A stretch of DNA of 64,000 nt from Trichoderma breve (lineage: Eukaryota > Ascomycota > Sordariomycetes > Hypocreales > Hypocreaceae), in NCBI RefSeq assembly GCF_028502605.1, contig NC_079232.1, positions 4,774,001 to 4,838,000 of the forward strand, written 5' to 3'. The notes below the pieces were generated by a model that was given only the letters and a program-made list of their open reading frames with translations, was not told the origin of the DNA and ran no database searches. Shown piece after piece: positions 32,728 through 45,128 of the stretch; position 1 is the first letter of the stretch, and each line of letters begins with the position of its first letter. Position numbers and translations under genes: made by a program.

Positions 32728-35019
32728 CTACCGCCTGCCAGAATCTGCGGGCTGCTCCAGCAGGCCACCAATATCAACTCGTCTTGGTCGTTCGCCATTG
32801 GGCCAACCGACTTCTCGAGAGGAGGGTCTGTGATCTGGCTGTGCCCGAATAGGAGGTAAGTGATAAGCGGGTTGAGTTGCAGGTCGGCTAGTAGGGTTAT
32901 GGTCACTTTGAGATGTCTGATAGCTAGCCCCAGAATATTGTGACTGCGTATAAGTTGGGATTCCTGAGCTGGTACCTGTGCTCGAAGAAGCCGGATTGTG
33001 TGGCGATCGAATAGAGCCATCACTAAGCCGATGTCGATAAGAATCAACCGAGGAAGAACTCGACTGGTCTCCATACGCTCCTTGATGGGATGGGGGTGGA
33101 TGATGATAAGCCGTACCAGGTTCCCTCGTGTGTTGTGAATGCTGTGAGTGCTGTGCATATGGAGGATGCTGCGCGTGCTGAGCATGCTGAGAGTGTTGAC
33201 TATGCTGGCTATGCTGAGAATGTTGAGAATGCTGTCTCTGCTGTGGATGGTGGGAATACTGTGCATGTTGTGCATGCGATGGTAGCGGAGGTGGTAACTG
33301 TGGGGGAGGCTGTTGAAGACTCAACAGGAACACGACGAAATAGAACGAACCCTCCTTTGCGAGCCCAAAACGAAGCGGAAAAGTCCTTGTGTAGCCATCA
33401 TATCCAACGAAGCTGAAATATTCGAGATGGTTAAGGCGAAATCTTGCGACATCTTCAGTCGTAAATCCAAAGTCCTTGATTGCTAAATCTAGCCTGCCCA
33501 GCATAGGAGGCAGATAATTCGGCTCGTGTAATCGTTGCTCTTCAAAAAGTTGATTTTGAAGATTGGTGAGGAAATTTGCCTGGTGTGGTGTAACGATATC
33601 GCTTAGTTTATTCCCTATTGGGCTCGATGCGTGGACTATGTCCATGAACATTGGAGATGCCTTAACAATATCAAACTCCATACTCAAGTACGCCAGAGGC
33701 TCCATAGCATGCGGTGTGCCTGGATACGATAGATTATAGATATTTGGATCTGGAGCCATGGACCTCTCTTGATATTCACGCGAAGTAGCATCATTCGACG
33801 GCGGCTCGAGTGATCGATAGGATTGACTTCGTCGAAGAGGGTCTTCGTATGGTGAAAGTCCTGCCATGCCTGAGGGGTATATACTTAACGGCCTCCTGAG
33901 GGCCGCATCCTGGGGATGGGAATATCTTGTGGGATCGAATCTAGCATCTCTTTCGTCTCGTAATCGTGGCCGACCTCTTTTCTTATGCTGAACGTCGACA
34001 CAAGCATCCTCTTTCCCATTACCAAGACATCGAGAACAGGGTCGTTGTGCTATCAATCAGTCAGCTCAGAAATTCATCGTATCTTCCGTCCTCTATGCGG
34101 AGCCCCCCCTTTTCCCATAATTATATATCGTCAAAGGGGCAAAGCAGGGTTTTCATCTTCTTCCACCAAAGTAACTAAGAAGTTTTGTATACTTCATCCA
34201 TGACATTGGTGGGTTTCAGATGGATTATGTGCTCTCTGAGAGAAACAGACCCGCAGGACGATGAAACCGGCGAACTATATAGTTTTTCAAACGAACAAAA
34301 TCAAAGACAAATACAACGTACCATCGCATCTAAGGGAAAAGAGTGTTAGTAATTACATAGGGCTTGCAGAGCGTCGTACGCCTGTTTCAATCACTGATGA
34401 CTAACCGAAGATGAGCTTTCTTGCAAGGCACGCAAGCGGAGGCAACATGGCCCTTTGTCTTTCTCTGAGATTTCGGAGACGTAAACGGCTGTGATTCGAC
34501 TGCCTGTGATCGATCAGGCACAGGATATGCTTCCGAATTCGATGATGCTGAGTTCAGGTACGGCGCTTGTGAAACTCCTTGGGGCATTCCATGGTGATGC
34601 TGAGGAGGATAAGGGACAATTCTCCCTGATTCGTCCGGCCTTGGGTATGAATAGGGCGACCTTGTTGTTGGTTCTTGTGGGTATGGTCTCGTTATTATTG
34701 GTGAAATTTGTTCCCGAATATTTGCAGGCGATGATTGTGTCGGACCTCCACGAAGGCCATCGATAAGTCTAGAGGTAGCGTAGAAAGTCGGAGCCTCGCC
34801 TCGACCACCGGCCTCATGAGCCGATCTCAGAGGCAAAGGCGGAGAGCCGGACATAGGAGGCGAGGGATATGCCCTACTCCGTACAGCCGACTCCTCTGGG
34901 AGGAGCTCCTTACGGCTCCAATTGAAGTCGAAGGCACAGCGGGCCGAGTTGGAATAAGCTTGAGGAGGCCCGGGGTGGAGGGGCGGCGTCGGATTAGAAG
35001 GTTGCGTTATAAAGGTCAT
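32728..35019 (-). CDS. Zn2Cys6 transcription factor with PAS-like region
   Basis: Nuclear regulator of unknown target. Exons are 35019-34406, 34329-34322 (8 nt) and 34049-32728 (647 residues). The binuclear zinc cluster has Cys196, Cys199, Cys206, Cys212, Cys215 and Cys224 (ACVPCKKAHLRCDAQRPCSRC, then ...DAC), followed by the basic KKRGRPRLRDE linker. The third cysteine comes only from the 8-nt micro-exon. Residues about 331-445 look PAS-like (FDIVKASPMFMDIVHASSP to LAKEGSFYFVVFLL), as in Ert1/Gsm1-type regulators, but the cluster itself differs from those. N- and C-terminal parts are Pro/Ser/Gln-rich, with a His-Ser-Gln/His-Ala-Gln repeat at about 464-515. I cannot name the orthologue. Almost 12 kb of gene-free DNA lies upstream. 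Confidence 0.8.
33165..33285 (-). repeat. Imperfect CAxCATAGC/HSQ-coding trinucleotide-based repeat
   Basis: A run of 9-nt units, on the plus strand of the form TGCTGAGAG/TGTTGAGAA with variants, encodes repeated His-Ser-Gln and His-Ala-Gln triplets in the regulator C-terminal half. It is likely length-variable between strains (inference). Confidence 0.7.
34322..34329 (-). other. 8-nt micro-exon of the Zn2Cys6 gene
   Basis: Minus-strand ATGCGATG lies between a CCCTTAG acceptor and a GTACGT donor. Joined to the flanking exons it gives Arg-Cys-Asp-Ala and completes the zinc cluster. Skipping it would shift the frame and remove the third zinc ligand. Confidence 0.8.
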
Positions 35020-36600
35020 GGATGAGATATTCCTTCAAATGCTTAGCTGGGCCACTATCCACGGCGCCCAGGTTCAAAAAACAAAATTCCAAGCTTCGAT
35101 CATCCAGATGGGCTACTGTAAGCCCCAAGATCCCGTGAAAGCTCGAAACGAATGCGGAAGAGTAGTGCTCTTTCTAATGATTAATAGTTGGAACTCGAAG
35201 ATGTAGGTGGTATATCGACGGTAACGGGTGTTTGCAGTAAAATCCCGGCGCGATCTTGGATATCGAGACGTGACAGAATTAAAATGATAACTTAGAACCC
35301 CGTGGTTCTTTCTTCAACGATCAATCCAGCAGTAATTAGACGAAGATGGATAGCAATCTCGACTTCTCCGTGGCCTAGTAAAAATGTAGAAAGACTAAGG
35401 GGAGAGTAACTTGGCGGTTGGTCTCAAACTGATGAGGGGGGAGAGAGTCCAAAGAGAAAAGTCGTTCGCTGGGCTCAGGGAATGAACACGAGACTGAGAA
35501 GCCAGCCAGCAAGTTCGAAACAAGAATGGAACCGAGATCCAGCCAGGCGGAGAAGAGCCGACGTGAAACAGACGCCGCTGGAACAGTGTGATACCTGATA
35601 ACCAGAGATACTAGAACCTTTCGTGATACAGCATGCAGTCGTGTCGTCGGTGGTTATCGAGATGGAACGGCAGCCCGCAGCAAAATCGCAAAGTTCCACG
35701 ACTTGAGTGACGGGTTCTGGCGAAAGCTGAAGTTGCTGAACCCGACCAAAGTCGCGGGCTCAAACGACGGAGTCAGAAGGAAAACACAACAGGAATCAGC
35801 CTCTTGAGGCTGATTGGCGGCTCACGGTCGGTTTTTGTGCGACTCTTAGGCCCAGTCAATGGGACCCAGTTGCCAATGCAAGGTAGTCGGACCATAGAAA
35901 ATAGGGTTATCCGCCGAGAAGCCTACAAGCGCGAGAGCTACAGAGCAAAGTAGGTAGCCAAGCAAGTAGCGTTGAGGAGTCGGGGGCCCACGGACCGAGT
36001 TCCTGGTCTAATAATGTTCTTATTGCAGCGGGTTAATCAGAGGCGACAGGATATGGCTTGTTCCATGATGATCCCCTGCCCGGTCAATCCTATCTGACAA
36101 TTCTCCGCTGGCTTGTCTCGAGAGGGGAGGAGAGACGGCCACCGTGCGTGTGAGATTTCACAAGCGTAATAAGACACTGGAGACGGCTATGATTGGGGCA
36201 AACTGGGAAGGGAAAGGCGGGAAACAAGAAGAGAGCTGTGGAGGTTGAGTGGGGAGGGGCGTGTATCTTGTTTCCAGGAGGCGTGCTGGGGGTTGGATTC
36301 AGTAGCAAGCAGAAGGTTAGTAAAGGCCGGCAAGAAGGATTTAGACGGTGGTCAAAGAGGTGGACGGCAAAGAGATAAACCATTCGCCGTTCAAGGACGG
36401 TGATAAAAAAGGTGTCATGCGAGTAAGAGGTAAGATTCAGCTGAAAGGGACTAGGACAAGAGTCGGAGCCCTGAGCCGTAGCCGGGAGACAGCAAACTGG
36501 AGTTGGCTGGGTGATATCTTCCCTTCTTGTTGGTTCCGGGGTGTGCGTCGCAGGGAGTGAGAACGATGTCGAGACTGGTCATTTACCTGTGCTCACTCTT
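35020..36600. promoter_or_regulatory. Proximal upstream region of the Zn2Cys6 gene
   Basis: No gene is supported. The minus strand around 36090-36380 is CT-rich, like a fungal promoter or leader. One copy of the dispersed 9-mer lies inside the first exon at 34875-34883. Short minus-strand open frames (for example 35475-35699) could be upstream ORFs if the leader is long. Confidence 0.35.
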
Positions 36601-37361
36601 TCAAACCCTCGATGCCGGGATAGTCCTGGTATTCTAGAAATGCAAGCCGTGAGGCGTTCAAGCTTTGTTATACTGCCTCGTACCTAGCTGCACAAAAGCA
36701 ATCAGGGGTTGAGCGACTTTTGCAATTCTCGAGTAAGTCAACAAGCTACTAGGAGAGATGATCGAATCGGTCAAAGCAGGCAGGACGAGAGCAGGCCGGG
36801 GTTGGGAAGATTTTGGTGTCCTCGGCACATTTAGAAGGGCCCGAACGATGTCTGGAGCCAACCCCGTGTACATGTACTTGCTTTTAGTCTGCATATACTC
36901 CCCCCCGGCCTGAGCGTCAGACGCAAGAGCCAAGGCTTGCAACGGAGGTACCTCCAGGAGCTATCAAAAGTTGGAGTAGCTCGCGTTGCCCCAAGCAGCT
37001 TGGGAGACAGGGAGCCTGCATGGGAGTCGGGGAAGCTAGCAAACCTGGGATTAGCAGTGCTAATAGCGACTCGTCGTGTGGCTAAATGGCACGGCCTCGA
37101 TGACGGATTGGAGGGAATGGCTTCGTGGATCGTGGATGGACCACTTCGGAGCAAGCCCACGAGCACTTAGCTAGGTACTAGAGAGGGTGCCCATGAGGAG
37201 CCTCTGCTTAAGCGGGCCGGCTGAGTGCCAGATTTTCTACGAAGCACCATCAGGCTAAACAATCGAAGTGGCATCATGCCGGAGGGTGGTGGATATGACA
37301 CGAGCTGGACGCTTATTTAGGGACCGTGCCGGACCCTGCGCCCAGGCCCTGTTTGCCAAAC

Positions 37362-37646
37362 ATGGCTACATGCTTTCCCAGCGCCCTCTCCATCTTCCTG
37401 TTGGCCGGCGCCCAAGGTTGTGGGCTGGACCTGGCTTGTCGACAAGGCTGCGTTGAACTCCTGGGATACCACTTACATGTATACTGTATACCAACCTGTG
37501 GCATGGGTCAGCGGAAGAGACTCCATCCAATCATCCGGTTGCTCTGTGCATGGGCATGTGGACACGCGACGGCAGGGCCCTCAGGTAGGAAGCCGAAGCT
37601 TAGGCTGCTAGTAAGGTTTAGAACGTCCTGCAAAACTCGCACCTAA
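37362..37646 (+). CDS. Doubtful small cysteine-rich ORF with signal-like start
   Basis: A 94-codon ATG-started frame. The first 19 residues (MATCFPSALSIFLLAGAQG) look like a weak signal peptide. Many cysteines follow (residues 20, 26, 30, 42, 46, 62, 66 and one near the end). It has no basic N-terminus, its tail is strongly basic, and I recognise no family, so chance is likely. It is kept because small secreted proteins are often missed. Confidence 0.15.
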   Translation: MATCFPSALSIFLLAGAQGCGLDLACRQGCVELLGYHLHVYCIPTCGMGQRKRLHPIIRLLCAWACGHATAGPSGRKPKLRLLVRFRTSCKTRT

Positions 37647-40600
37647 ACGGGCTCAGAGGAAGGGGATTTCAATATTTTACTTTTCCACACTGCACCTGCT
37701 TATACATATAAATACACAGCGCAATACCACCAATGGAAACCCACGGCGCCGCAAGCCGCTTGGAGTACTGTAGTGTTGACAACTGCAGATTACCCAATAA
37801 GGCAAAAGAAGGGAGGAAGAAAGGGCCAGTGCTCCGTTCTCCCTCGCATAACGTAGCCAGCTGAGGCTTTAGCGATGTGTAGGATTCGATGATCTAAAAC
37901 ATGCAGAGCAGATCCCATACTTCTTCAGACCGCGGGTTAGTGAATTGCCAATCTTCGTCCGACGGCTCAAGAATCAAAGCGTGAGCCTTTTGCTCTTTAC
38001 AACGCATCACAAGGCTCCAGAAACTGAGACCACGCCAGGTCCGGCGTCACCGATCCCACCCTGAGCCCGTCCGTGCGGATGTAGGATTATGCACTCCGCC
38101 GGTAGTGGGAATACCAACTCTGTTCCGATATACTACTCGTACATGCCTGATGCTCCGTAGTTGTACCAGCATTAATATTAGCCTTGTTGCGACGGAAAGT
38201 TGGCTCCCAGGCAGCTTCAGGTACAAATGTTTACCATTGCACTCCTCCCTGGCAAAGTTGGGGACCTATTCATCCAGATGACGTTTGTGTGGCGGCCTGT
38301 CATTAGGCAGTACCTTTCCCTTGAGTGGGTCGGTCTCTTTGAATCCGGCTGGTTTGTATCACTCAATAGTATCTCGATGCCTAATGTGACCATGTAATGA
38401 CTGTGCGAGTATGTACTGCAATTCGCGACAAGGCTGGGCATAGCCCTAGAAAAAAGAATCCCATCCCTCATTCTCATCGAATCCTAGGTGTGAAACCAGG
38501 TGTAGCCAACGCAGGCCCCAAGGCTCAGCCCGGTCTGTTCCAAAGATCCGTCTGTCCTTTTAAGATCCGACTGAGTGCTCCCAAGTTGCAGAATCTGATG
38601 AGAAATGAACGGGCCAGCATGCGGTCCGCGGACATTTTGGGAGGTGTGCCATTTAGCGTTGGAACGGCGCCTCCCCTTGTCAATGCGTGGCAGCTTGCCG
38701 GTTGGTATGACCCAAGATTTCCGAGATTAGTTTCTCCATCATGTCAAAAAGTAGCTCGTTCCTGGCAATGTAACGGGTACTTGGCAGATGCCGAATCAGG
38801 TCAACCCATTCTTCTACGGAGCTCACAGCTCCTCACTGCCTATTGGCTTGAGCCATAGATTATATTGACGTTTCGCGACGGGGAAGTCGGACATAGGTAT
38901 CGGTATCTTCGTAGTATTCCAGGCCAGGCCAGAGAGCAACGAGATTGCGATCCCTACTCCGTATTGTTCATTGCCAAAAGCAAACAGGATCCATTCGCGA
39001 GCAAGCCTTGACTTAGTGCGGAGCTGTCCAAACCCACCCGCTTACCCAAACCAATACCTCATCTCGACGCACCAAGTACATGGACTACCCAGTCCAAGCG
39101 GGTGAGCGAGAAAAAAAATGATAGCACTAGTCAAATGGCCCTGGCCAGATTTCAGGACCTCAGCAAGTCATCACTTGCTCCGTACCCGTGCAAGTATGTA
39201 TACCACCAGGATCCCCTGGTCCGTCTTTGCATCAGGATCATGGAACAGACTCAGTGCGTGCATGAGAAGCAGTGTCTTCAGTCATAGGAGCAAACATGCT
39301 TCTGGCGAGAGGAAACAGCATGCTAAAAAGAGGTCTTCACTTTCTCTAACAGACGGGACGCGCTAGACAAATGGTCACATACCAACTGTCACTTATCGAA
39401 GACGCAAGCTTAGCCATCATCCACCGGGTGTCTCTCCCAGATCGGATTGGTGTCCTGCAGGAATCACAGACCGGGCATCTCAGCGCTCGCCGGAGAACCC
39501 CCTGGCGCGAGAACAAAGAGGGTTTGCTTTTTTAGAAAAAAGCTGCTCCTGGCAAATCGTATTGCGCGCGCTTGAATACCCGTGCAGCAGTGCGACCGTG
39601 CCATCCCGAAACCAGATATTGACACATGATGCTAATAATTCACCCGACGGAGTCACCCTTGCTCCCGCCCCTCCAATTAGCGAAGAAGATGTGAATGCTG
39701 GTTCCCTTATTGATATCTCAGTTGGGGAAAGGTGTCATTCGGTACTCATACCTGAAGCAGATGCTTACTCGCTTGAGTCTGAGTGTGCCCCAGGGTCCCT
39801 TGTTATATTTGCCACTGTACGAATTTCAGCGATTACAAAACTCACCTTCTTCTTTGTAAGTATAACTCGGTAATATCGAAATGTTCTGTACTTCGCAGTT
39901 GGGGTCAGCCTGAATTGCACAATGGGCCTAAGAAATTGCCTATCAAAGGAGGGGGGGAGACGATGGACCGTGGGCTAAGTGGTCCTAAGGCAGTTTCCGA
40001 GTTAGCCAGGTATCACTGCTGCAGCTTGCAGGCTGGGAGACGACCCGCTTTGATGCCGTCGACGATGCTCCAATGCCAGTCAGGCGGTCATTTCTCCCCA
40101 GATAAGCCATTGTAAAGCTGCATGAACCCTTGCAGCAAGCTGCTGGTACCGCCGTCATCGACCCAATGCCTCGGGCTCTGAACCAGTCATGATGTGGTCT
40201 GGTAGTTGCAGTTGCCACAGAAGACGTAATCACATCTCTCGTCTAGGTTCTTCCATGAGGCCACTCGTCTAGCCCTTGTCGAAAGACAGAACTAGAGGAG
40301 CGAATAGAACTGTAAAGGTTGTCCGGAATTCTCCCCAATCCTTTAAGGCCGGTCTTTGGTACGAGTACTGTAGGACACCCTTGTGTTGTCTGTTTTGAGA
40401 ACGGCGTCTCTCTTTATGGAATACAACGTTGGGGTTACGTGAGAACACGCTGCCGTCTTTATTTTTGGTACCCTTGTGACGACTTGGCATCGTTCTCACC
40501 TATTCTCATTTTGGTGCTTTCTCGTTGTTTTCTTTTGTAAAAAAGCAACTGGCAATGATATAATCAAGGCAGTAGTCTGCTTGGCTGCTCCGCATTTCTT

Positions 40601-41571
40601 GTTCGGATTCCTTTCCGAATGCGTCATCCGTGGAAAAAAAAGAAGGCCTAATAAACGGAGCGTTGATCTATGCATGGCTAAATCCCCCGACCCGACGACG
40701 CGTTAGTTAGTAGTTGGCGCCCATTTACGGCTCTCGGTCCTTGATCCCCTTGTTCTCTTTGGCAAGCAAAGTCTCAAAAACGTGCCAACTTGATACAATT
40801 AGCATGTTCACCATAAGCGTCACTCGTGGTGGAAATCTACCTATTTGAAGGAAAATCGTCTTAGAATGACCGCCGACGGGAGACAGGAAAGCGCTTGTCC
40901 CACCTCAGCTGACGGGCACTGATTGTGATCACCGAAATAGTTTGAGCCGTATCATACCATATGTACTGATACTGGTAGTATAGATACCGCTCTCTGACAA
41001 TCAAGCTGGGTCGACAGCCGAAAGAGACAAAGAAAACAATGATGAGTATCGCTGGTAATCTTACTTGATATTGGAGATAGATTGCCGTATTCTTTGCGTT
41101 TGTATATGAGAAGTGAGGAGCTCGAATATGCCTGATCTCTTCTGCTCGCTTCTTTTTAGATTCTGCCTCTTTTTTTGCCATGGATGCTTTTCTCGGCCAA
41201 CCGATATTTGGTATCGGGGAACCAAGGGACGGCCGGTCACCGAGATTCTCAAGACATGAATGATGTGTACCATCGTCGGCTGGAGCTCTTCAACAAGATC
41301 ACGTCTTCTTTAGCTCCGTGCTATGGTCTTTATTAGATTAGCACCAAGACTATCCGGTTACCAGCTTTCAAGTCGCGAAATTCTGGGACAGTATCACTAC
41401 TTTGTGATACCGGCAGACTCGTGTGCCCCATAATTAGGTAGAACTTTGCGTGCCGACAAAAGAGATAGCCGCTAATATCAGCCCTCCCAGCGGAAAGAGG
41501 GAACATTTGTATCCCTTGGCGCCATATGCGTTGAAAACGCTTGTGCTCTTACCGAGTAGGCGTAGCTCTAG

Positions 41572-41818
41572 TACGAGTAGGCTGGAGCTCAGGACGGATA
41601 AAGAAAGCTTGGTATACTCGTACTGGCACCCGATATAGTAGGTACGGAGTACTCCGTGCAGGGAGAGATGCAAATCTGGCGATGTGCTGAGCAATCCCTG
41701 GAATGCTGCTCGATGAGCACATTGTGTTAGGTCTCGAAATCCCCCGATCAAGGAGCGTCCCTTGATAGTAGCCACCCGAACAGCTTTCGACGACCGAGTC
41801 CTCGTATCGTACGGAGTA
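41572..41818. repeat. Cluster of TACGAGTA / TACGGAGTA words with a 14-bp palindrome
   Basis: Within 250 bases there are TACGAGTA (41572-41579), TACTCGTA (41615-41622), TACGGAGTA (41643-41651, part of the perfect palindrome at 41644-41657) and TACGGAGTA (41810-41818). Read directly. Confidence 0.85.
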
Positions 41819-43267
41819 CGGATTCTCAGCACTCTCTATCCCGCAGCTTGCACCTCATCCCATCTGCGAAAGCATGAACTCCTAGCCACCGAGGCACTAC
41901 TGTAGGCCTAGGGCATTCAAATTATTCCGGCGGCGTCGACGAGAGGCGGCGTTGGTGGACCTCTTTAGCTGCATCTCGTCAGCACGTTATTGCCTCTTTG
42001 GCATAGCAGAAGTGCCTTGGCACTCACCTGGGGCCAGTCAAGAGACTCTGAGGTCAGGCACGGATTACAAAATACTGCTTAGGCTCAGAGTTCAGGTTCT
42101 AGCACCAAGCAATCGTATTGGCGGAGGCGAAGCTGATAGTCCGAGTCTGCCATGTCGGCAACGCACGTCGAATGTCGCCGCAGGGCCAACATTGGGCCGG
42201 GAATTTGTTTTAACCGAAAGCAAGGTCTGGTGATGGCAATCGCGACCTTCATTCTTGCCGTTGGGCGTGCCGAAATCACATCCAATGGGCACCTTGCCAG
42301 GAACGAGGTACCGACTACGGAGCACTCGTACCCAGTACTTGGTATCTCGTACCCACTGCACTACAGGTACAGCAACCACCTGCCCGTGGGCACTTACTCT
42401 TCCATGCTACCTTACCTGTACTTTAATTTACCGCCAGCAAGGTGGCTTGGCTTGGCTTTCTCCCCTCCCAACGTCCCAATCGAAATTCTCCGTATCTTCA
42501 CTTGCCTCGTATCTGGAGTAATGCCCCATGTCTCCCGCTGCACGAGCTCGAAAAATTGCAGTGGAAATCGACAGCCGCTACATTTGCATGCCTCTTACTC
42601 GTACATGGCCGCCCGGAAGCTGATCCGTGACGACGCCACGGCCAAGCAGCAAAAGACTGATCGGCATAAGTTCCCGGTTTATGCCCTTCGCTTCTCTGCA
42701 TGTTTGTGTCCAATACGAGAAATACCCTTATTATATGAAATCTCGTGAGGAGGAGGATGACTTTCTAATGCCATCACAGATGGTACCATCGATTCCAAGC
42801 TTTCTCTCCCAGATTGAGTAGGTGGCATCCTACTGCCATGGTTGGCACTCTGGCCACTAGTCAGACCGAGGGCTTTCCATCTCATGATGTACAGTATCGT
42901 GGGCATCAAAGGACTCATCAAGAATCGTCCAAAGTAACGAAACCACCGGGGTCGGCCGGGCACCTGTGCTTCGGAAGGCCCAGGCCAAATTTTTTTTCCC
43001 TCCCATGGCTCTACAACACCCCGCCGAGACCCCATTTCTTTCTGATGGTCGCAGGACTATTGAAGAGCTAAATTTCCGGGGGACAGGGATATGCCCTCAA
43101 ATGAATCTGGGGGAACAGCACAAGATTCAAAGAGATACAGGTCATTGCAGCGCGGCCACTCGCCCCGATAATACGTGAAAGCGAGCTACAGTAACTAGGC
43201 AGTCCAAAACATCATCTCTTCAAGGAAACGAAGAGGGGATGCAAACATATGTTACAAGCGCAGCGAC

Positions 43268-43314
43268 AAAGAAAGCAAGCAAGAAAGAAAGAAAGAAAGA
43301 AAAAAAGAAAGAAA
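43268..43314. repeat. (GAAA)n-type purine microsatellite
   Basis: Imperfect GAAA/CAAG units on the plus strand, read directly, in the gene-poor region. Confidence 0.9.
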
Positions 43315-44214
43315 TCAACAAGCCCCAGGCACTGAGCTGCCTGCTAAAATCTCGCGTCCTCAGCAAGGGGCCTCATGCATCTAGTCTTGTTCCAGTAGGA
43401 AGGTGCATATTTCGGCTAGCCAGCCTTTAGGCCGTGAATACGGCGTATGGAGTCCGAATTACGAAGTACGAAATGGTACAATCTCATTTATTCCATGCCG
43501 GACGGAAAATTTGGGGGGTACACCTTACAAGTACGGGTCTGAGTTCAGGTACTCTTTGCGGAGCTGTCATTAGGTTCAAGGCGCAAAGATTTCCTTCCTA
43601 CTGAAGAACAGCTGACCTTGTTCTGCAGGATATCTTGCGACATATCTCGGATCCATCTAGCCACGCGGCGGCAGCAAGGCCAAGAGAAAGAAAAAAAATT
43701 ATCTCACTCACAGCTCATCCCACTAGCAGGAGGCAGTACGTGCTTTACTACTCCTACTACGGACTACCACCACCACATGCATGCTTCGTGCCATCTGGTG
43801 GGTATTTGGGGGGCTAACAATACGATCTTCACTTCTTCCGAGTATCATTCCGGGGAGGCTCGGCATCCAATGATGCGACAGCTGGGAAAGCTTCTCCCTG
43901 CTGTTACCACACCAAGAGAGTGACCAAGATAAGCAACAGCCGGAAACGGGAATCTAAAGCGCAGTGCCCCTAGTGGCCATGTCACTATTCCGTAGTCGGC
44001 AAGGAAACCAGACGGAAATTTTCTGACAAGCGTCTATTAGTATTTCATCACATCTCATCGATGTGGGTGGGGGGTTATAGAAGGGGCTGTGTGGCCCCGG
44101 TCCGTCGAGTCCACCGTGACATTCTCCTACATTGTTCAATCTTACATACATGCGACGAACGAACCCGTGCCAAGTACATGTACAAACTTGGCGTGGTGTA
44201 CCATGTGTTCGGCG

Positions 44215-44231
44215 TTTTTTTTTTTTTTTTT
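44215..44231 (+). repeat. T17 homopolymer
   Basis: Seventeen consecutive T on the plus strand in the gene-poor region. Length may be unreliable in assemblies. Confidence 0.9.
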
Positions 44232-45110
44232 CGGTCCTGGACCCTTTCGGCTCATGTACCAAGCTCGCCGTTGATTTCTTTCGAGTCGTCGATATGATCA
44301 ACGCTGGCAATCTCGCTAGTGACGCTTGAACTGCGTGCCCGGGGATTCAACTTCATACGAGGACATCGCTGCGCATGCGTCACAATCGGAGCTTAGCCAT
44401 TCAATCGGAACAAAATATCAGAGTCCTCCCTTACTTCTCTTGGCATCCACACTTCTTTACAGAACACCCCAACCCCTACCAGTAGTACTGCTACAAGTGC
44501 CACACTGATGTGACTGGGGTGGATGAATTGACACGGGCATTCCACGCTGGAAGGGTCTGGACTGTACCGTCAGGATTTCGGATGTGTGACGGCCGCCAAC
44601 ACTAGGACTGTGCAGGTGGAATAGTCTGTCCTTTTTTACACCAAGATTCGACTACACATGGAGGACGAGTACCAAGTGGGAGTGGGAGTGTTGCCTTGTT
44701 CAGGAGTTACGGAATAATCACATCTTTGTTTGAGATACGCATATTGTCGCCAAGAGATAGGTGGATACATCACGAGCTCAACCCCCTCAATCGTTTAGAC
44801 TCTACAGCATGTACTCGCAGCTGGTAAGTTCCGAATGCTCCGCGAAAAAGTTGACCGCACGCCCGGAGCTGTGAGTACAATCAGTATGGCAATAACGCAG
44901 TCTCCTTCTCGATGGTTATGTTTTGCTGCACCTGGCTTGAAATCAACCACTTTCACCAGGGTCGCCACGTGCCAGGATAGCCCCTTGTTGACAGAACTTT
45001 TCTCGTAAAAGGTCGGGGCCTTTTCCATTGCTTCTGCTGCTGTTCTTTACTGCGAACCGACATCCCTGCAGCACTTCAAGACTTCAGATATGACAGTGAG
45101 CAAGTGTCCT

Positions 45111-45128
45111 CATACGAGTACTCGTATG
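45111..45128. repeat. Perfect 18-bp palindrome built from TACGAGTA
   Basis: CATACGAGTACTCGTATG equals its own reverse complement. It joins TACGAGTA and TACTCGTA head to head, overlapping by two bases. Confidence 0.95.

Noticed and set aside
38397..38858. Longest frame in the gene desert (153 codons)
   Set aside because: No domain, no signal sequence and random-looking composition; not supported as a gene.
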